Source: Mangrovibacter phragmitis
GTDB taxonomy: Bacteria > Pseudomonadota > Gammaproteobacteria > Enterobacterales > Enterobacteriaceae
DNA: 64,000 nt
Direction: 5' to 3'
Assembly: GCF_001655675.1 (NCBI RefSeq)
Contig: NZ_LYRP01000006.1
Span: 1-64,000, forward strand
Made by a program: the position numbers and the translations under genes. Below, in pieces: positions 47,118 to 55,674 of the stretch; position 1 is the first letter of the stretch; each line of letters opens with the position of its first letter. The notes below the pieces were generated by a model that was given only the letters and a program-made list of their open reading frames with translations, made no database searches and had not been told where the DNA came from.

Positions 47118-47949
47118 TGCTGCACCCATACGCGTTTCATCAACCACTATGCCGCAACGTGTGGTTCGCGCGCTGTACGATGAAATTCATCTGACACCGA
47201 AGCCTGGCCTGGTTGACCGGGCAAACAGTGGCGCTCATCACGACATGGACCATGAACTGTTTATCTGCAGTATTGAAGCGATTGCCCCCTGGTTTGTGGT
47301 CTTCCATGAACTGGGAAAAGCACATGCAGACCAGCCGGAAATGATGCAACTGCGCTTATTGCGCCCGGCAGGTATTGCCTGTGAACAGGCCATGTTTCAG
47401 GCAACAGGTGGGGTGAATACCCATAAAGGCGGTATTTTTTCGCTGGGGTTATTGTGCAGTGCCGCCGGGCGACTGGAAGCACAGGGCTGCAGGCTTTCGC
47501 GCCAGGCGGTGTGCCAACAAGTCAGCCAGTTTTGCCACGGTCTGGTGGCGCGTGAGCTGGTTCAACGCAATCGCCAGGCATCCACGGGTGAGCGGTTGTT
47601 TCAACAGTTTGGTCTGGCGGGGGCGCGGGGAGAAGCAGAGTCAGGTTTTCAAACTGTCACTCGCTATATTTTGCCGGGCTGGCAGGACGAAGCCTGTGAA
47701 GAACGCCGTCTTCACCTGGCGCTGTTACGCCTGATGGCGGTCAACCCGGATACCAATTTAGTCTCCCGTGGAGGGCTTTCAGGGCTACGTTATGTTCAAC
47801 GTTCTGCCCGGCAGGTTCTGAGCACACAGTGGACCCACGAGCAGTTACATCAAATGGATCAGGCGTTAATTGCCCGCCACTTGAGCCCGGGAGGCAGCGC
47901 CGATTTGCTTTCTGTGGCAATGGTACTGGCAGATTTACCGGAGGTATAA
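47095..47949 (+). CDS. citG: Triphosphoribosyl-dephospho-CoA synthase CitG
   Basis: A 284-aa enzyme that makes the citrate lyase prosthetic group precursor from ATP and dephospho-CoA. The family signature TPKPGLVDRANSGAHHDMD lies near residue 37-55, the second signature GGVNTHKGGIFSLGLL near 110-125, and LSPGGSADLLSVAMVL at the end. I start at ATG 47095, with GGAG 10 bp upstream, rather than at the longer frame start at 47071. It is the last gene of the operon. The 290 bp that follow (47950-48240) are very AT-rich with no clear terminator. Confidence 0.94.
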   Translation: MAGLPVINAAPIRVSSTTMPQRVVRALYDEIHLTPKPGLVDRANSGAHHDMDHELFICSIEAIAPWFVVFHELGKAHADQPEMMQLRLLRPAGIACEQAMFQATGGVNTHKGGIFSLGLLCSAAGRLEAQGCRLSRQAVCQQVSQFCHGLVARELVQRNRQASTGERLFQQFGLAGARGEAESGFQTVTRYILPGWQDEACEERRLHLALLRLMAVNPDTNLVSRGGLSGLRYVQRSARQVLSTQWTHEQLHQMDQALIARHLSPGGSADLLSVAMVLADLPEV

Positions 47950-48240
47950 GTATTCATTTAACGTTGGAGATATATTTTATAGCGAGAAGCTGCAATTATT
48001 CGCGTCTTATTCATGCTAACTCAATCAGACAATGGTAATTGCTGGGATTACCAAAACATTCCTTGTGCCCTATGGAAAAATAAGTGATTATTCACTATTC
48101 CCTTCGTACAAAAATATGCTGTCATGATGGTGTGTGCGGGTGAGAATCATTCAATGTAAAGTTGATGATGTGATGTTGATAACATAATATTAATAATATA
48201 TGACTACATAAATAAAATATCATTATAAGGGGTGATAAAA

Positions 48241-48753
48241 GTGAAAAATTCTATTTTGGCCATTGTGGCTCTGTCTGTTGTGGGATGCTCTGCAAAATAT
48301 AATGTGAACAATATTGAGGAGAAGACTGAGCTTTTGATGAAAGATACGCCAGTTAGTATTTCTGTTCCTGCGAACGGGATGTATGGTAATCAAACATACA
48401 CCGGTTCAGGTAAAGCTACTGCAATGGCGATCCGAGAAGCTTTCTCACACTACACTGATAATGTTAATATTTTTTATGACTGTGGTGATTTGTCTTGCCT
48501 GAATGCAAATCATAAGATTGATCATGGTTATTATGTTGTTCCGCAAATATTGCATTGGGAAGACAGGGCTACAGAATGGTCTGGTTTACCTGACCGGATA
48601 ACAATAAAAATAGTAATTTATTCCGCGGAGTCAAATAGACGTGTTGCCGCAACAATGATTAGTGGTAAAAGCAAATGGGCTACATTTGGTGGTGATCATC
48701 CTCAGGATTTACTTGCTGAGCCTGTTAATTCTTATGTCGCTGGGTTGTATTAG
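48241..48753 (+). CDS. DUF4823 lipoprotein
   Basis: A 170-aa lipoprotein with a lipobox SVVGC and a predicted acylated Cys at residue 16 from the GTG start at 48241, which has AAGGGGTG upstream. An in-frame GTG at 48232 is less favourable. The mature part carries the family pattern: PANGMYGNQTYTGSGKATA, then VVPQILHWEDRATEWSG and the nearly invariant SGKSKWATFGGDHPQDLLAE close to the C-terminus. The function of the family is unknown, and it is best known to me from Vibrio and Aeromonas. The gene is AT-rich, which suggests horizontal transfer. Monocistronic. Confidence 0.8.
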   Translation: MKNSILAIVALSVVGCSAKYNVNNIEEKTELLMKDTPVSISVPANGMYGNQTYTGSGKATAMAIREAFSHYTDNVNIFYDCGDLSCLNANHKIDHGYYVVPQILHWEDRATEWSGLPDRITIKIVIYSAESNRRVAATMISGKSKWATFGGDHPQDLLAEPVNSYVAGLY

Positions 48754-48846
48754 TTGTTAATAATTGGGCATAAAGCTGATTTAGAAAGTGCCGTGTAGCT
48801 GGGTGGAATAGTAAATGTGGCTGTTATCTAAAATAATTCAAAAATT

Positions 48847-48876
48847 CAGGCGCAATATTTTTCAATGTTGCGCCTG
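48847..48876. terminator. Rho-independent terminator after yghU
   Basis: CAGGCGCAA and TTGCGCCTG form a perfect 9-bp stem over a 12-nt loop. On the minus strand AATTTTTG follows, fitting yghU; on the plus strand ATATTATTTT follows, so it may also stop the lipoprotein transcript. Confidence 0.8.
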
Positions 48877-48888
48877 ATATTATTTTAA

Positions 48889-49740
48889 TTACAACGTCAG
48901 CCCATCAAAATCGGCTGCGCTATGGCGTTCAGGCAGAAACGTGCCCGGCTCGCCATTGGGTTTATTCACAATACGGCCGCGTTTTACCGCAGGACGGGCA
49001 TCAATGGCTTTTGCCCAGCGCACCACATGCGTATAACTGGTTACATCCAGGAATGTCGCTGCGTCATACAGGCGCCCTAATACCAGACCACCGTACCAGG
49101 GCCAAATAGCCATATCGGCAATAGAGTAGTCCGCTCCCGCAATAAATTCGCGTGTCGCCAGCAATTTATCCAACACATCCAGTTGCCGCTTGGTTTCCAT
49201 GGCATAGCGGTTCACCGCATACTCGAGTTTGACAGGTGCATACGCGTAGAAATGGCCAAACCCGCCTCCGGCAAAGGGCGCAGATCCTTGTAGCCAGAAT
49301 AACCAGTTCAATGTTTCCGTGCGGGTTGCCAGGTCTTTTGCCAGGAAGTGGCCAAATTTCTCCGCAAGGTAGAGCAAAATTGCGCCGGATTCGAACACGC
49401 GCACCGAAGGGTCTTCGCTGCGATCCAGCAACGCCGGAATTTTAGAATTGGGGTTCAGATCGACAAAACCACTGGAAAACTGGTCTCCTTCGCCAATGCG
49501 AATTAAATGGGCATCATATTCTGCATCAGTTACACCAGCAGCCAACAACTCTTCCAGCATGATGGTCACTTTCTGCCCATTCGGCGTACCCAGAGAATAA
49601 AGCTGAATGGGGTGCTTCCCACAAGGTAGCGTTGCTTCGTGGGTGGCACCAGATACCGGCCGGTTAATGGCTGACCATGTGCTGCTGTCTTTAGCCGGTG
49701 GGGTCCAGACTTTTGGCGGTTGCCATGTATTCGCTGTCAT
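48889..49740 (-). CDS. yghU: Glutathione-dependent disulfide reductase YghU-type
   Basis: A 283-aa glutathione S-transferase family protein of the Nu class, like E. coli YghU (288 aa), which shows disulfide-bond reductase activity with glutathione. The N-terminal thioredoxin fold contains YSLGTPNGQKVTIMLEEL, with the TPNG loop at the glutathione site, and the second conserved stretch NPNSKIPALLDR (cis-Pro) and ESGAILLYLAEKFG. The helical domain has NWLFWLQGSAPFAGGGFGHF. I start at ATG 49740 (MTANTWQP); an in-frame ATG five codons upstream is possible. Confidence 0.93.
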   Translation of the reverse strand: MTANTWQPPKVWTPPAKDSSTWSAINRPVSGATHEATLPCGKHPIQLYSLGTPNGQKVTIMLEELLAAGVTDAEYDAHLIRIGEGDQFSSGFVDLNPNSKIPALLDRSEDPSVRVFESGAILLYLAEKFGHFLAKDLATRTETLNWLFWLQGSAPFAGGGFGHFYAYAPVKLEYAVNRYAMETKRQLDVLDKLLATREFIAGADYSIADMAIWPWYGGLVLGRLYDAATFLDVTSYTHVVRWAKAIDARPAVKRGRIVNKPNGEPGTFLPERHSAADFDGLTL

Positions 49741-49858
49741 AAGGTGATATCCCATTGTTGAATGAAAATCTACAGGGAGTGTAGCAGGTCTGTTTTTTTC
49801 GGTTTAACACTATCAGGCGTGAAAGCATTTACTTTGCGAAGTGAGTCAGAGAAAAGAA

Positions 49859-49889
49859 ATCCCGTTACCTGATCAACAGGTAACGGGAT
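49859..49889 (-). terminator. Long perfect hairpin downstream of the EAL gene
   Basis: ATCCCGTTACCTG and CAGGTAACGGGAT form a perfect 13-bp stem with a 5-nt loop. On the minus strand TTCTTTTC follows. It lies 165 bp beyond the EAL-gene stop, and is unusually long for a plain terminator. Confidence 0.65.
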
Positions 49890-50053
49890 AAAACAGAAGG
49901 ATAACAAGGATTATCCTGGGGTGAATGTCGTCTCCACTTCGTTGTTGTGGCTGGCGGACCTGGCTGGCCGTTGCCCACGTAATCCGTGAAAATTACATAC
50001 TAACGATGCCTGCGTTCCTGTTTCAGGTAAAACAAGCTGAATAACATAATTAA

Positions 50054-50830
50054 CTAATTATAAAAAAAATTTTCCCTGGTGCTGAAGTGAGTCAAAAAAT
50101 CAAAAAACTGTTTTTTTGGCAAAGCCTTTGAAATAAGAAAACCCTGAATATAATCGCACTTAAAACCGACTAATGTTTTAAAATCTTCAATAGTTTCAAC
50201 ACCTTCTGCAGTAACCTGCATGCCCATATCGTGGCTTAATTTTATCAGGTGTTTCAAAATGCTGTATTTGCAACTATTACGGGAAACATCCTGTACTAAC
50301 TGTTTGTCCACTTTGATTTTATCGAAGGGGTAGTTTAGCAACTGTACGAAGTTGGCAAGTCCATCACCAAAATCGTCCATACTGACTGTGATACCGATAT
50401 TTTTAAAATGGTCGAGATGATGCTTACCATATTTTAAATGCTCAATGGTCAGGTTTTCGGTGATTTCTACTTCAATTCTGGACGTTGGAATAGCATAAGA
50501 TTTTAACGTATTAATAAAGTCACTAAAAAAACCATCGGTCTTGAATAATGATGGCGAAATATTGATAGATGCTTTTATATCGGAGTGGTGTTTAAGCATC
50601 TCACAGGTTTCGTGCAGCACGAAAAGCGAAAGCGCATAAATAGAACCATCCTTTTCTGACTGAGGAATAAACAAATCTGGCGAGATATAACCATGTGTCT
50701 GGTGATTCCAGCGTACCAGTGATTCAAACGAATGAATCTCACTGTTTTTCACACAGTAAATCGGTTGGTAATGTACGGATAAATGCTCCGGTTTTGCCAA
50801 CGCAATTGTTAACTCGTTCGATATGTCCAT
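50054..50830 (-). CDS. Stand-alone EAL-domain c-di-GMP phosphodiesterase
   Basis: A 258-aa protein that is one EAL domain with no sensor, receiver or membrane part. Catalytic motifs are intact: ESLVRW at 36-41 (the EAL box), EVEITEN for the next Glu/Asn, MDDFGDG for the DDFGTG loop, KVDK for KxD, and AEGVET and QGFLISK. It should hydrolyse c-di-GMP to pGpG in the cytoplasm. Stand-alone EAL proteins such as PdeH (YhjH) lower c-di-GMP to allow swimming, but no FliA promoter was found here. The start has GGGAAGG upstream. The gene is AT-rich. Confidence 0.9.
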   Translation of the reverse strand: MDISNELTIALAKPEHLSVHYQPIYCVKNSEIHSFESLVRWNHQTHGYISPDLFIPQSEKDGSIYALSLFVLHETCEMLKHHSDIKASINISPSLFKTDGFFSDFINTLKSYAIPTSRIEVEITENLTIEHLKYGKHHLDHFKNIGITVSMDDFGDGLANFVQLLNYPFDKIKVDKQLVQDVSRNSCKYSILKHLIKLSHDMGMQVTAEGVETIEDFKTLVGFKCDYIQGFLISKALPKKQFFDFLTHFSTRENFFYN

Positions 50831-51809
50831 ACCTTCCCATTGTTATCAGTGCAGCATTCAGTGCCCCATGATTCGCAGAATGTATGCCCGTGAACCTGGC
50901 AAAAAAAAGCAAATGCAAGCCATCCAAATGCACGAGCTTTGGTTTCCGGTTGAACATACACCTGCACATTTTGTCTTCAGCCCTCTGCCAGGGCTATCCC
51001 GTAGGTCGGGAAAGTATGATATTGCTGACACTTTATAGCGGAGCTGGCTGGGTAACCACAGACATTGAAATGCAAAAAATCTCATGTCATAACGCCAACG
51101 TACAGATACCATTCAGGACAGAATAGTCACCTGTTTATGTCTCTATTTTCCATTAGTAAGACTTAACGGATTGTTAAGGGATTATAAATGTCATAATCTT
51201 ATTTTAAAATCGTTTAAACCGATCATTCATTATTATTTGATAGATAACAACTATTGTAGTTTTTGTAACGATCGCTAAAATCAATTGCTCATCAAGGTAA
51301 CCATATGAAAAAATGTATATAAATTAGTTAGTTCTGAAGCTTGTCTTCTTACGGAAAACACTTTTTGTTACGGGTAAAAGAGCTTTATCTCATTGAAAAT
51401 AAATTAAAGTTTTTCATATGGTTAAGGTTTTTTTAAGAGAATTCTCATGAGTCGTAAAAAGCATCACTTGTCAACCACTATAATTAGTATGATCACACAA
51501 AAGGTTGAGAGAGACTGAAGGATGTTACACAGAGAAGTGAATTCGCCCAATAATCAATAAAAGTCGAGGCCAGTCTTTAACGCTGTTCAGCGGTAGCGTC
51601 TCTTGAACGGCAGTGCTAATCTTATGCCAAACAAGCAGCATACAAACCGCTTCACTGCGTTCTTTAAATTGTTTTCTGGCTCAGGGTAAAGTTTGTCACG
51701 TATTTCCAGATATATACCTGTTTTGCAGATTACATGTTTGAAACAGACTTAACCTTTATGCCTGCCAGGCCGGCCCCTGAATCTGAATGTTTAACACCAG
51801 GATCTTCAT
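50831..51809. other. Gap of about 980 bp between EAL and GGDEF genes, no gene seen
   Basis: The two c-di-GMP genes diverge across this region. It is AT-rich, especially 51130-51500, and has only short frames with poor composition on both strands. Promoters for both genes must lie here, but no distinctive FliA, sigma-54 or Fur motif was found. Such AT-rich spacers are often H-NS targets in enterobacteria; that remains inference. Confidence 0.45.
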
Positions 51810-52967
51810 GTGACTGCTTTTGATGCGGTAACTTTAGCCAGTATTTTTAACAATATTATTTGCAGCCTGATTGGCTGTTTCTTTCTTTTCCAGGTAAGCC
51901 GAAACCAGGCTGGCCATAAAAGAAAGGCCGCAACGTACTTTTTCCTGTGCTTCTTTTTTCTTGGGGTCGCATTTACCCTGATGATGATTCGTGTATGGCT
52001 ACCAGTGAGTTTTTCTATTTTCACCGCCAATGGGCTCTATGTTACTACTGCCTATATGATGTTGTTCGGTTTTTTAAGTTGGTTTCGTATTCCTGTAAGG
52101 GGAATACATATTCTGATTATGGTGATTAATATAACCGTCATAATCACTGCAATGTTGTTTTTCTATCTGCATTATCGCTCTTTCATTACGCGTGTTTATA
52201 TAGGTGGAATAAACAATGCCACCTTGTTTTTCCTGTGCTTTGTGGTGTGCTGGCACCATCGGGCACAATGTGGCAAAGGGGAGAAGCTGGCTGGCGCTGG
52301 GGCGCTGGTTTGCGTGCTGGCATCCTTAATTCCATCCTTGCTGATGTCTGTACGTCCTGAGCCTGCCTTATTTCAGGTATCCATGACTATCACTCAAAAT
52401 TTGGGCTGCTATTTTGTGCTGGGCGCGTTGTTGTCACTGTTTTTATTTGACCAGATTGACTGGCACTACCGGCGTTCTGTCCGTGATGAGTTAACCGGAT
52501 TATACAACCGCCGTTATTTCAATGAGCAACTGGACAGACTGCTGGTGCGGGGAAGCGGCAAAGGTTGTCTGGCACTGTTTGATATTGACCACTTCAAAAA
52601 AGTGAATGATACATTCGGGCATGATGCCGGAGATTTGGCTGTGCAACGTGTGGCCCGGGAAATTCAGGAATCTCTGCCGCCAGGTGCTCTGGTGGCTCGT
52701 TATGGCGGGGAAGAGTTTGTCTGCTTCCTGCCTGAAAGCGATGAACCTCTGGCGCGCCATTTTCTTGAGCACATTCGCCAAAAAGTGAGCGACCTGGCCG
52801 TTGAAACACCGCGCGGCAGTGTGGCAGTCACAACCAGTATCGGCCTGTGCCAGGTGTTACCAGGAACCCCGGTTTCACAGGCATTAAAATGCGCAGACGA
52901 TGCACTCTACCAGGCAAAACGCGCCGGGCGTAATACGCTGGTGAGTGCGGAAACGGCTTCCGGGTAA
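51810..52967 (+). CDS. Membrane diguanylate cyclase (GGDEF)
   Basis: A 385-aa protein with six or seven N-terminal membrane helices (residues about 8-215) and a C-terminal GGDEF domain (about 225-380). The active site is GGEEF at 299-303, one of the active variants. DELTGLYNRRYF and FDIDHFKKVNDTFGH are the substrate and Mg2+ motifs. There is no RxxD inhibitory site ahead of GGEEF, so product inhibition at the I-site is unlikely. It should make c-di-GMP at the inner membrane. The membrane part resembles no MASE domain I can name. Start GTG 51810 after AGGA. It faces away from the EAL gene. Confidence 0.9.
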   Translation: MTAFDAVTLASIFNNIICSLIGCFFLFQVSRNQAGHKRKAATYFFLCFFFLGVAFTLMMIRVWLPVSFSIFTANGLYVTTAYMMLFGFLSWFRIPVRGIHILIMVINITVIITAMLFFYLHYRSFITRVYIGGINNATLFFLCFVVCWHHRAQCGKGEKLAGAGALVCVLASLIPSLLMSVRPEPALFQVSMTITQNLGCYFVLGALLSLFLFDQIDWHYRRSVRDELTGLYNRRYFNEQLDRLLVRGSGKGCLALFDIDHFKKVNDTFGHDAGDLAVQRVAREIQESLPPGALVARYGGEEFVCFLPESDEPLARHFLEHIRQKVSDLAVETPRGSVAVTTSIGLCQVLPGTPVSQALKCADDALYQAKRAGRNTLVSAETASG

Positions 52968-53017
52968 CCACCGTGTGGCTGGCTAAGAAGCGGTGAACTT
53001 AACTGCCGGGGTGGTAA

Positions 53018-53064
53018 CCCTTTAACAGGCACTGGCGTTAACCTGTTCAGGCACTGTTAAAGGG
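53018..53064. terminator. Large hairpin with internal direct repeats between convergent genes
   Basis: CCCTTTAACAG and CTGTTAAAGGG form a perfect 11-bp stem around a 25-nt loop, and CAGGCACTG occurs twice in direct orientation across it. It lies between the convergent GGDEF and GNAT genes. There is no T-tract, so it may block transcription in both directions or be another structured element. Confidence 0.55.
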
Positions 53065-53077
53065 GGCTTAATGAGAG

Positions 53078-53554
53078 TTATTCGGCAAACCTGGTGAGCG
53101 CGTCACCTGACAGGCGGTAGCGAACCCACTCATCTTGTGGCTGTGCGCCAATACTCAGGTAGAAATCGATAGCAGGCTGGTTCCAGTCCAGTACACTCCA
53201 CTCAAGACGCCCGCATTGCCGGGTAACCGCATATTGCGCGATGGTTTTCAGCAGCGCTTTTCCGGCACCCAGACCACGAAAATCAGGTGAGACATACAGG
53301 TCTTCCATATAGATACCATTACGGCCAAGCCAGGTGGAATAACTGGTAAAAAACACTGCGTAACCCGCTATTTTCCCGGCGACTTCGCAGATTAACGCTT
53401 CGATTTTGCTACCCGTGCCAAACAGTGATGCTCTGATTTCTTCGGGGGTCGTCACCACTTCCTCAGGGGCTTTTTCGTATACCGCCAGTTCATAAATCAT
53501 GTCGTAGATTGCGTTTGCGTCTTCCGGGGTTGCCTGGCGAATCGTTATGCTCAT
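53078..53554 (-). CDS. GNAT acetyltransferase, SAT-like
   Basis: A 158-aa N-acetyltransferase of the GNAT fold, most like the spermidine/spermine N1-acetyltransferase-type family. The N-terminal IRQATPEDANAIYDMIYELA, the motif YMEDLYVSPDFRGLGAGKAL (acetyl-CoA loop RGLGAGK) and the motif B DWNQPAIDFYLSIGAQP are all present. Likely substrates are polyamines, diamines or amino-thiol compounds; this cannot be decided. It diverges from a LysR gene with 110 bp between them, suggesting that the LysR controls it. Confidence 0.85.
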   Translation of the reverse strand: MSITIRQATPEDANAIYDMIYELAVYEKAPEEVVTTPEEIRASLFGTGSKIEALICEVAGKIAGYAVFFTSYSTWLGRNGIYMEDLYVSPDFRGLGAGKALLKTIAQYAVTRQCGRLEWSVLDWNQPAIDFYLSIGAQPQDEWVRYRLSGDALTRFAE

Positions 53555-53664
53555 TAGTTTTCCTGTTTTGTTGACATCATGTCGTCGTTGAGATTGCTGG
53601 CTGCAAGCATAATCAGTATTGTTGGAAGAATTAAGTGCAATGAAATCACCTGTTGTTGAATATT

Positions 53665-54573
53665 ATGCATCCGGCCTTACGACGTATTGACCTGAACCTG
53701 TTACCTGTATTCGATGCTGTTTACCGCCATCGCTCTGTGCGTATAGCTGCAGAAGAGTTGATTATGAGCACTTCTGCTCTGAGCCATGCGTTATCGCGTT
53801 TGCGTACTGCGTTAAATGACCCGCTCTTTTTCCGCGAGGGCCACCGCATGTGCCCGAGTGTGTACGCCACCCAGCTCGCTCCGGCAATTGCCTCTGCCTT
53901 AACCTTTTTAAACCAGCAACTCATCCCACAACCTGATTTTTCCCCGGCAGTGGCAACAGACTGCCTGCAAATTGCCATTACAGACTTCACGGCCTTTTGT
54001 GTTTTTCCTGCGCTGATGCATAAAGTGCAGCCCCTTGCGCCAGGGATCCGTTTCGAACTGCGCTATTTGCCCCACAGCCCGGCATTAACGGAACTGCTGG
54101 CAGGCGAGGTGGATTTGGCCCTGGGGTTTAATGTGCTGAATGAAACTGAACACCCGGACCTGGACGAAATAACCTGGCAAAGAGACGAGTATGTAGTTAT
54201 CAGCAATGTAAACAGGGCGCGTTTAACTCTGGAAGATTACCTGGCTGCCAGCCATGTCGTGGTAACGCCCTGGAATGAAACACAAGGCGTGCTGGATATT
54301 GAGCTGGAACGAATGGGCCACACACGGCAGGTGGCGATTAAAACACCGTCTATGCTAAGTGCCCCTTTTATTATTGAACACTCTGATATGCTGATGGCCA
54401 TTCCCCGCAGTGCTGCAGAACGCCTGGCCCGCTCTGCCCACCTGAAAATTTTCCCCCTACCTTTTGATGCCCCACCCTTTGACGTGAAGATTTACTCGCA
54501 TAAGCGCAGTGGTCACCGCGGTGTAACGCACTGGCTCAAACAACAACTGCAGGCTATTGCGGGTAAGATGTGA
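53665..54573 (+). CDS. LysR-family regulator next to the GNAT gene
   Basis: A 302-aa LysR-type regulator. The HTH domain is LRRIDLNLLPVFDAVYRHRS with RIAAEELIMSTSALSHALSR, of the NodD/LeuO-like branch which opens with DLNLL. The effector domain follows (residues 90-300). I start at ATG 53665; in-frame TTG codons upstream are less likely. The C-terminal HWLKQQLQ resembles that of LeuO-branch proteins. It is probably the regulator of the divergent GNAT gene. The target compound is unknown. Confidence 0.88.
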   Translation: MHPALRRIDLNLLPVFDAVYRHRSVRIAAEELIMSTSALSHALSRLRTALNDPLFFREGHRMCPSVYATQLAPAIASALTFLNQQLIPQPDFSPAVATDCLQIAITDFTAFCVFPALMHKVQPLAPGIRFELRYLPHSPALTELLAGEVDLALGFNVLNETEHPDLDEITWQRDEYVVISNVNRARLTLEDYLAASHVVVTPWNETQGVLDIELERMGHTRQVAIKTPSMLSAPFIIEHSDMLMAIPRSAAERLARSAHLKIFPLPFDAPPFDVKIYSHKRSGHRGVTHWLKQQLQAIAGKM

Positions 54574-54587
54574 GGTGGCACGCACTT

Positions 54588-55628
54588 TCATATGTGGTGC
54601 CCGTAACGCTTTGCCAGCACGGCATGAATTTTATTCGTGGCGGCATCCATGCGGTCATATTTTTCCTGCCAGGCATCATGGGACTCATTGGCAAACACCA
54701 GCCGCCACATTTTTTCCGGGTTATTGGCGGCACTGATACTGACCGGGTCTGCGGGGTCTGGCCGGCAGGCGTCCAGTACCTCCCGGGGCCAGCGGGGGAT
54801 TTTACCGGTCACGCTGGTGATATAACGGCTGAATGCTGATACTAAGTAGAAAGGCAGCATCACCGGTAAAAATATCCACTCCAGCCGGGATCCCATATAC
54901 AGTAAATTCTGTAAGCAGAAGATAAATCCTTCTTTGCGGTCTTCTGCTGGCGGGCAAAACATAATCAGCTCGGCCAGTTCCGGCACCACATCCTCTTCCA
55001 TATAACAGCGGATAAACTCCCAGTATTCCAGCGTGGTGGATTTATCGGTACAGACGCCCAGGCTGAAGGTTTCCAGGACTGTTTCGCCATCGCTATCCAG
55101 AATATGGCCGCGAATGGACCAGTCATTGAGTATCACGGGCTCTTTATCCTGAGTGAAGTAGATATCCTGCCAGGGAACGGTTAATACGCTGCCATTGGTC
55201 CGGAAAACATACACCATCTTATTTTTTCGGTTAAAGCGGATGGGGTAGTGTGTCCATTTGAACCACTGCTTCAGTAAAAAATAGCCGCTGAAAAAATAAA
55301 ATGGGGATGTGACCACAGAGAGGATAACAATATCAATAATGGTACCCTTTATTCCCTTGGTGGGCAGGAAAAAGGAATGGTATAAAAAATAAATATAGAT
55401 AGAAACCAACATAAAAAATAACAGGGCGAAGAATTGAGTATCTGTTCCTCCTTCCTTATGAAATTTATCCACCGTTTCCAGGTAAGTGGAATTAATGCGG
55501 ATAACCGACTGCTCGTTATTAAAATAACGGACTTTGGCTGGCCTGCCCTGGTGCAGCCGGTGGTGTTTTTCTGAACGGTTCAGCGGGCGGTTAACCTTGT
55601 AAGGCTGGTACAATCCGTATACAGACAT
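54588..55628 (-). CDS. Putative T6SS immunity protein, copy 1 (DUF6708-like)
   Basis: A 346-aa membrane protein, the distal of three tandem paralogs behind a VasX-type effector gene. It has two membrane segments near 70-90 and 100-125 and a third near 255-275, separated by a soluble region with PWQDIYFTQDKEP and CTDKSTTLEYWEFIRCYMEE. The C-terminal DACRPDPADPVSISAANNPE is invariant among the copies. It resembles the DUF6708 family as I recall it. Position right behind a pore-forming type effector suggests protection of the inner membrane, as TsiV2 does for VasX. Copy 1 differs mainly around residues 40-60 and 255-275 (IFLPVMLPFYLVSAF). Confidence 0.72.
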   Translation of the reverse strand: MSVYGLYQPYKVNRPLNRSEKHHRLHQGRPAKVRYFNNEQSVIRINSTYLETVDKFHKEGGTDTQFFALLFFMLVSIYIYFLYHSFFLPTKGIKGTIIDIVILSVVTSPFYFFSGYFLLKQWFKWTHYPIRFNRKNKMVYVFRTNGSVLTVPWQDIYFTQDKEPVILNDWSIRGHILDSDGETVLETFSLGVCTDKSTTLEYWEFIRCYMEEDVVPELAELIMFCPPAEDRKEGFIFCLQNLLYMGSRLEWIFLPVMLPFYLVSAFSRYITSVTGKIPRWPREVLDACRPDPADPVSISAANNPEKMWRLVFANESHDAWQEKYDRMDAATNKIHAVLAKRYGHHI

Positions 55629-55674
55629 CTTCAGTCATCCTTTGGGGTAATGGCGGGCAGGTTGCGCTGCATTG
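55629..55674 (-). repeat. Spacer carrying a copy of the effector 3' end (before copy 1)
   Basis: This spacer reads on the minus strand as a 14-codon mini-frame, ATG to TGA, ending AITPKDD. The effector gene itself ends AAITPKDD and is followed by the same bases up to the next start. The ribosome site for the next immunity gene (AAAGGA) lies in this copied tail. Confidence 0.8.
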
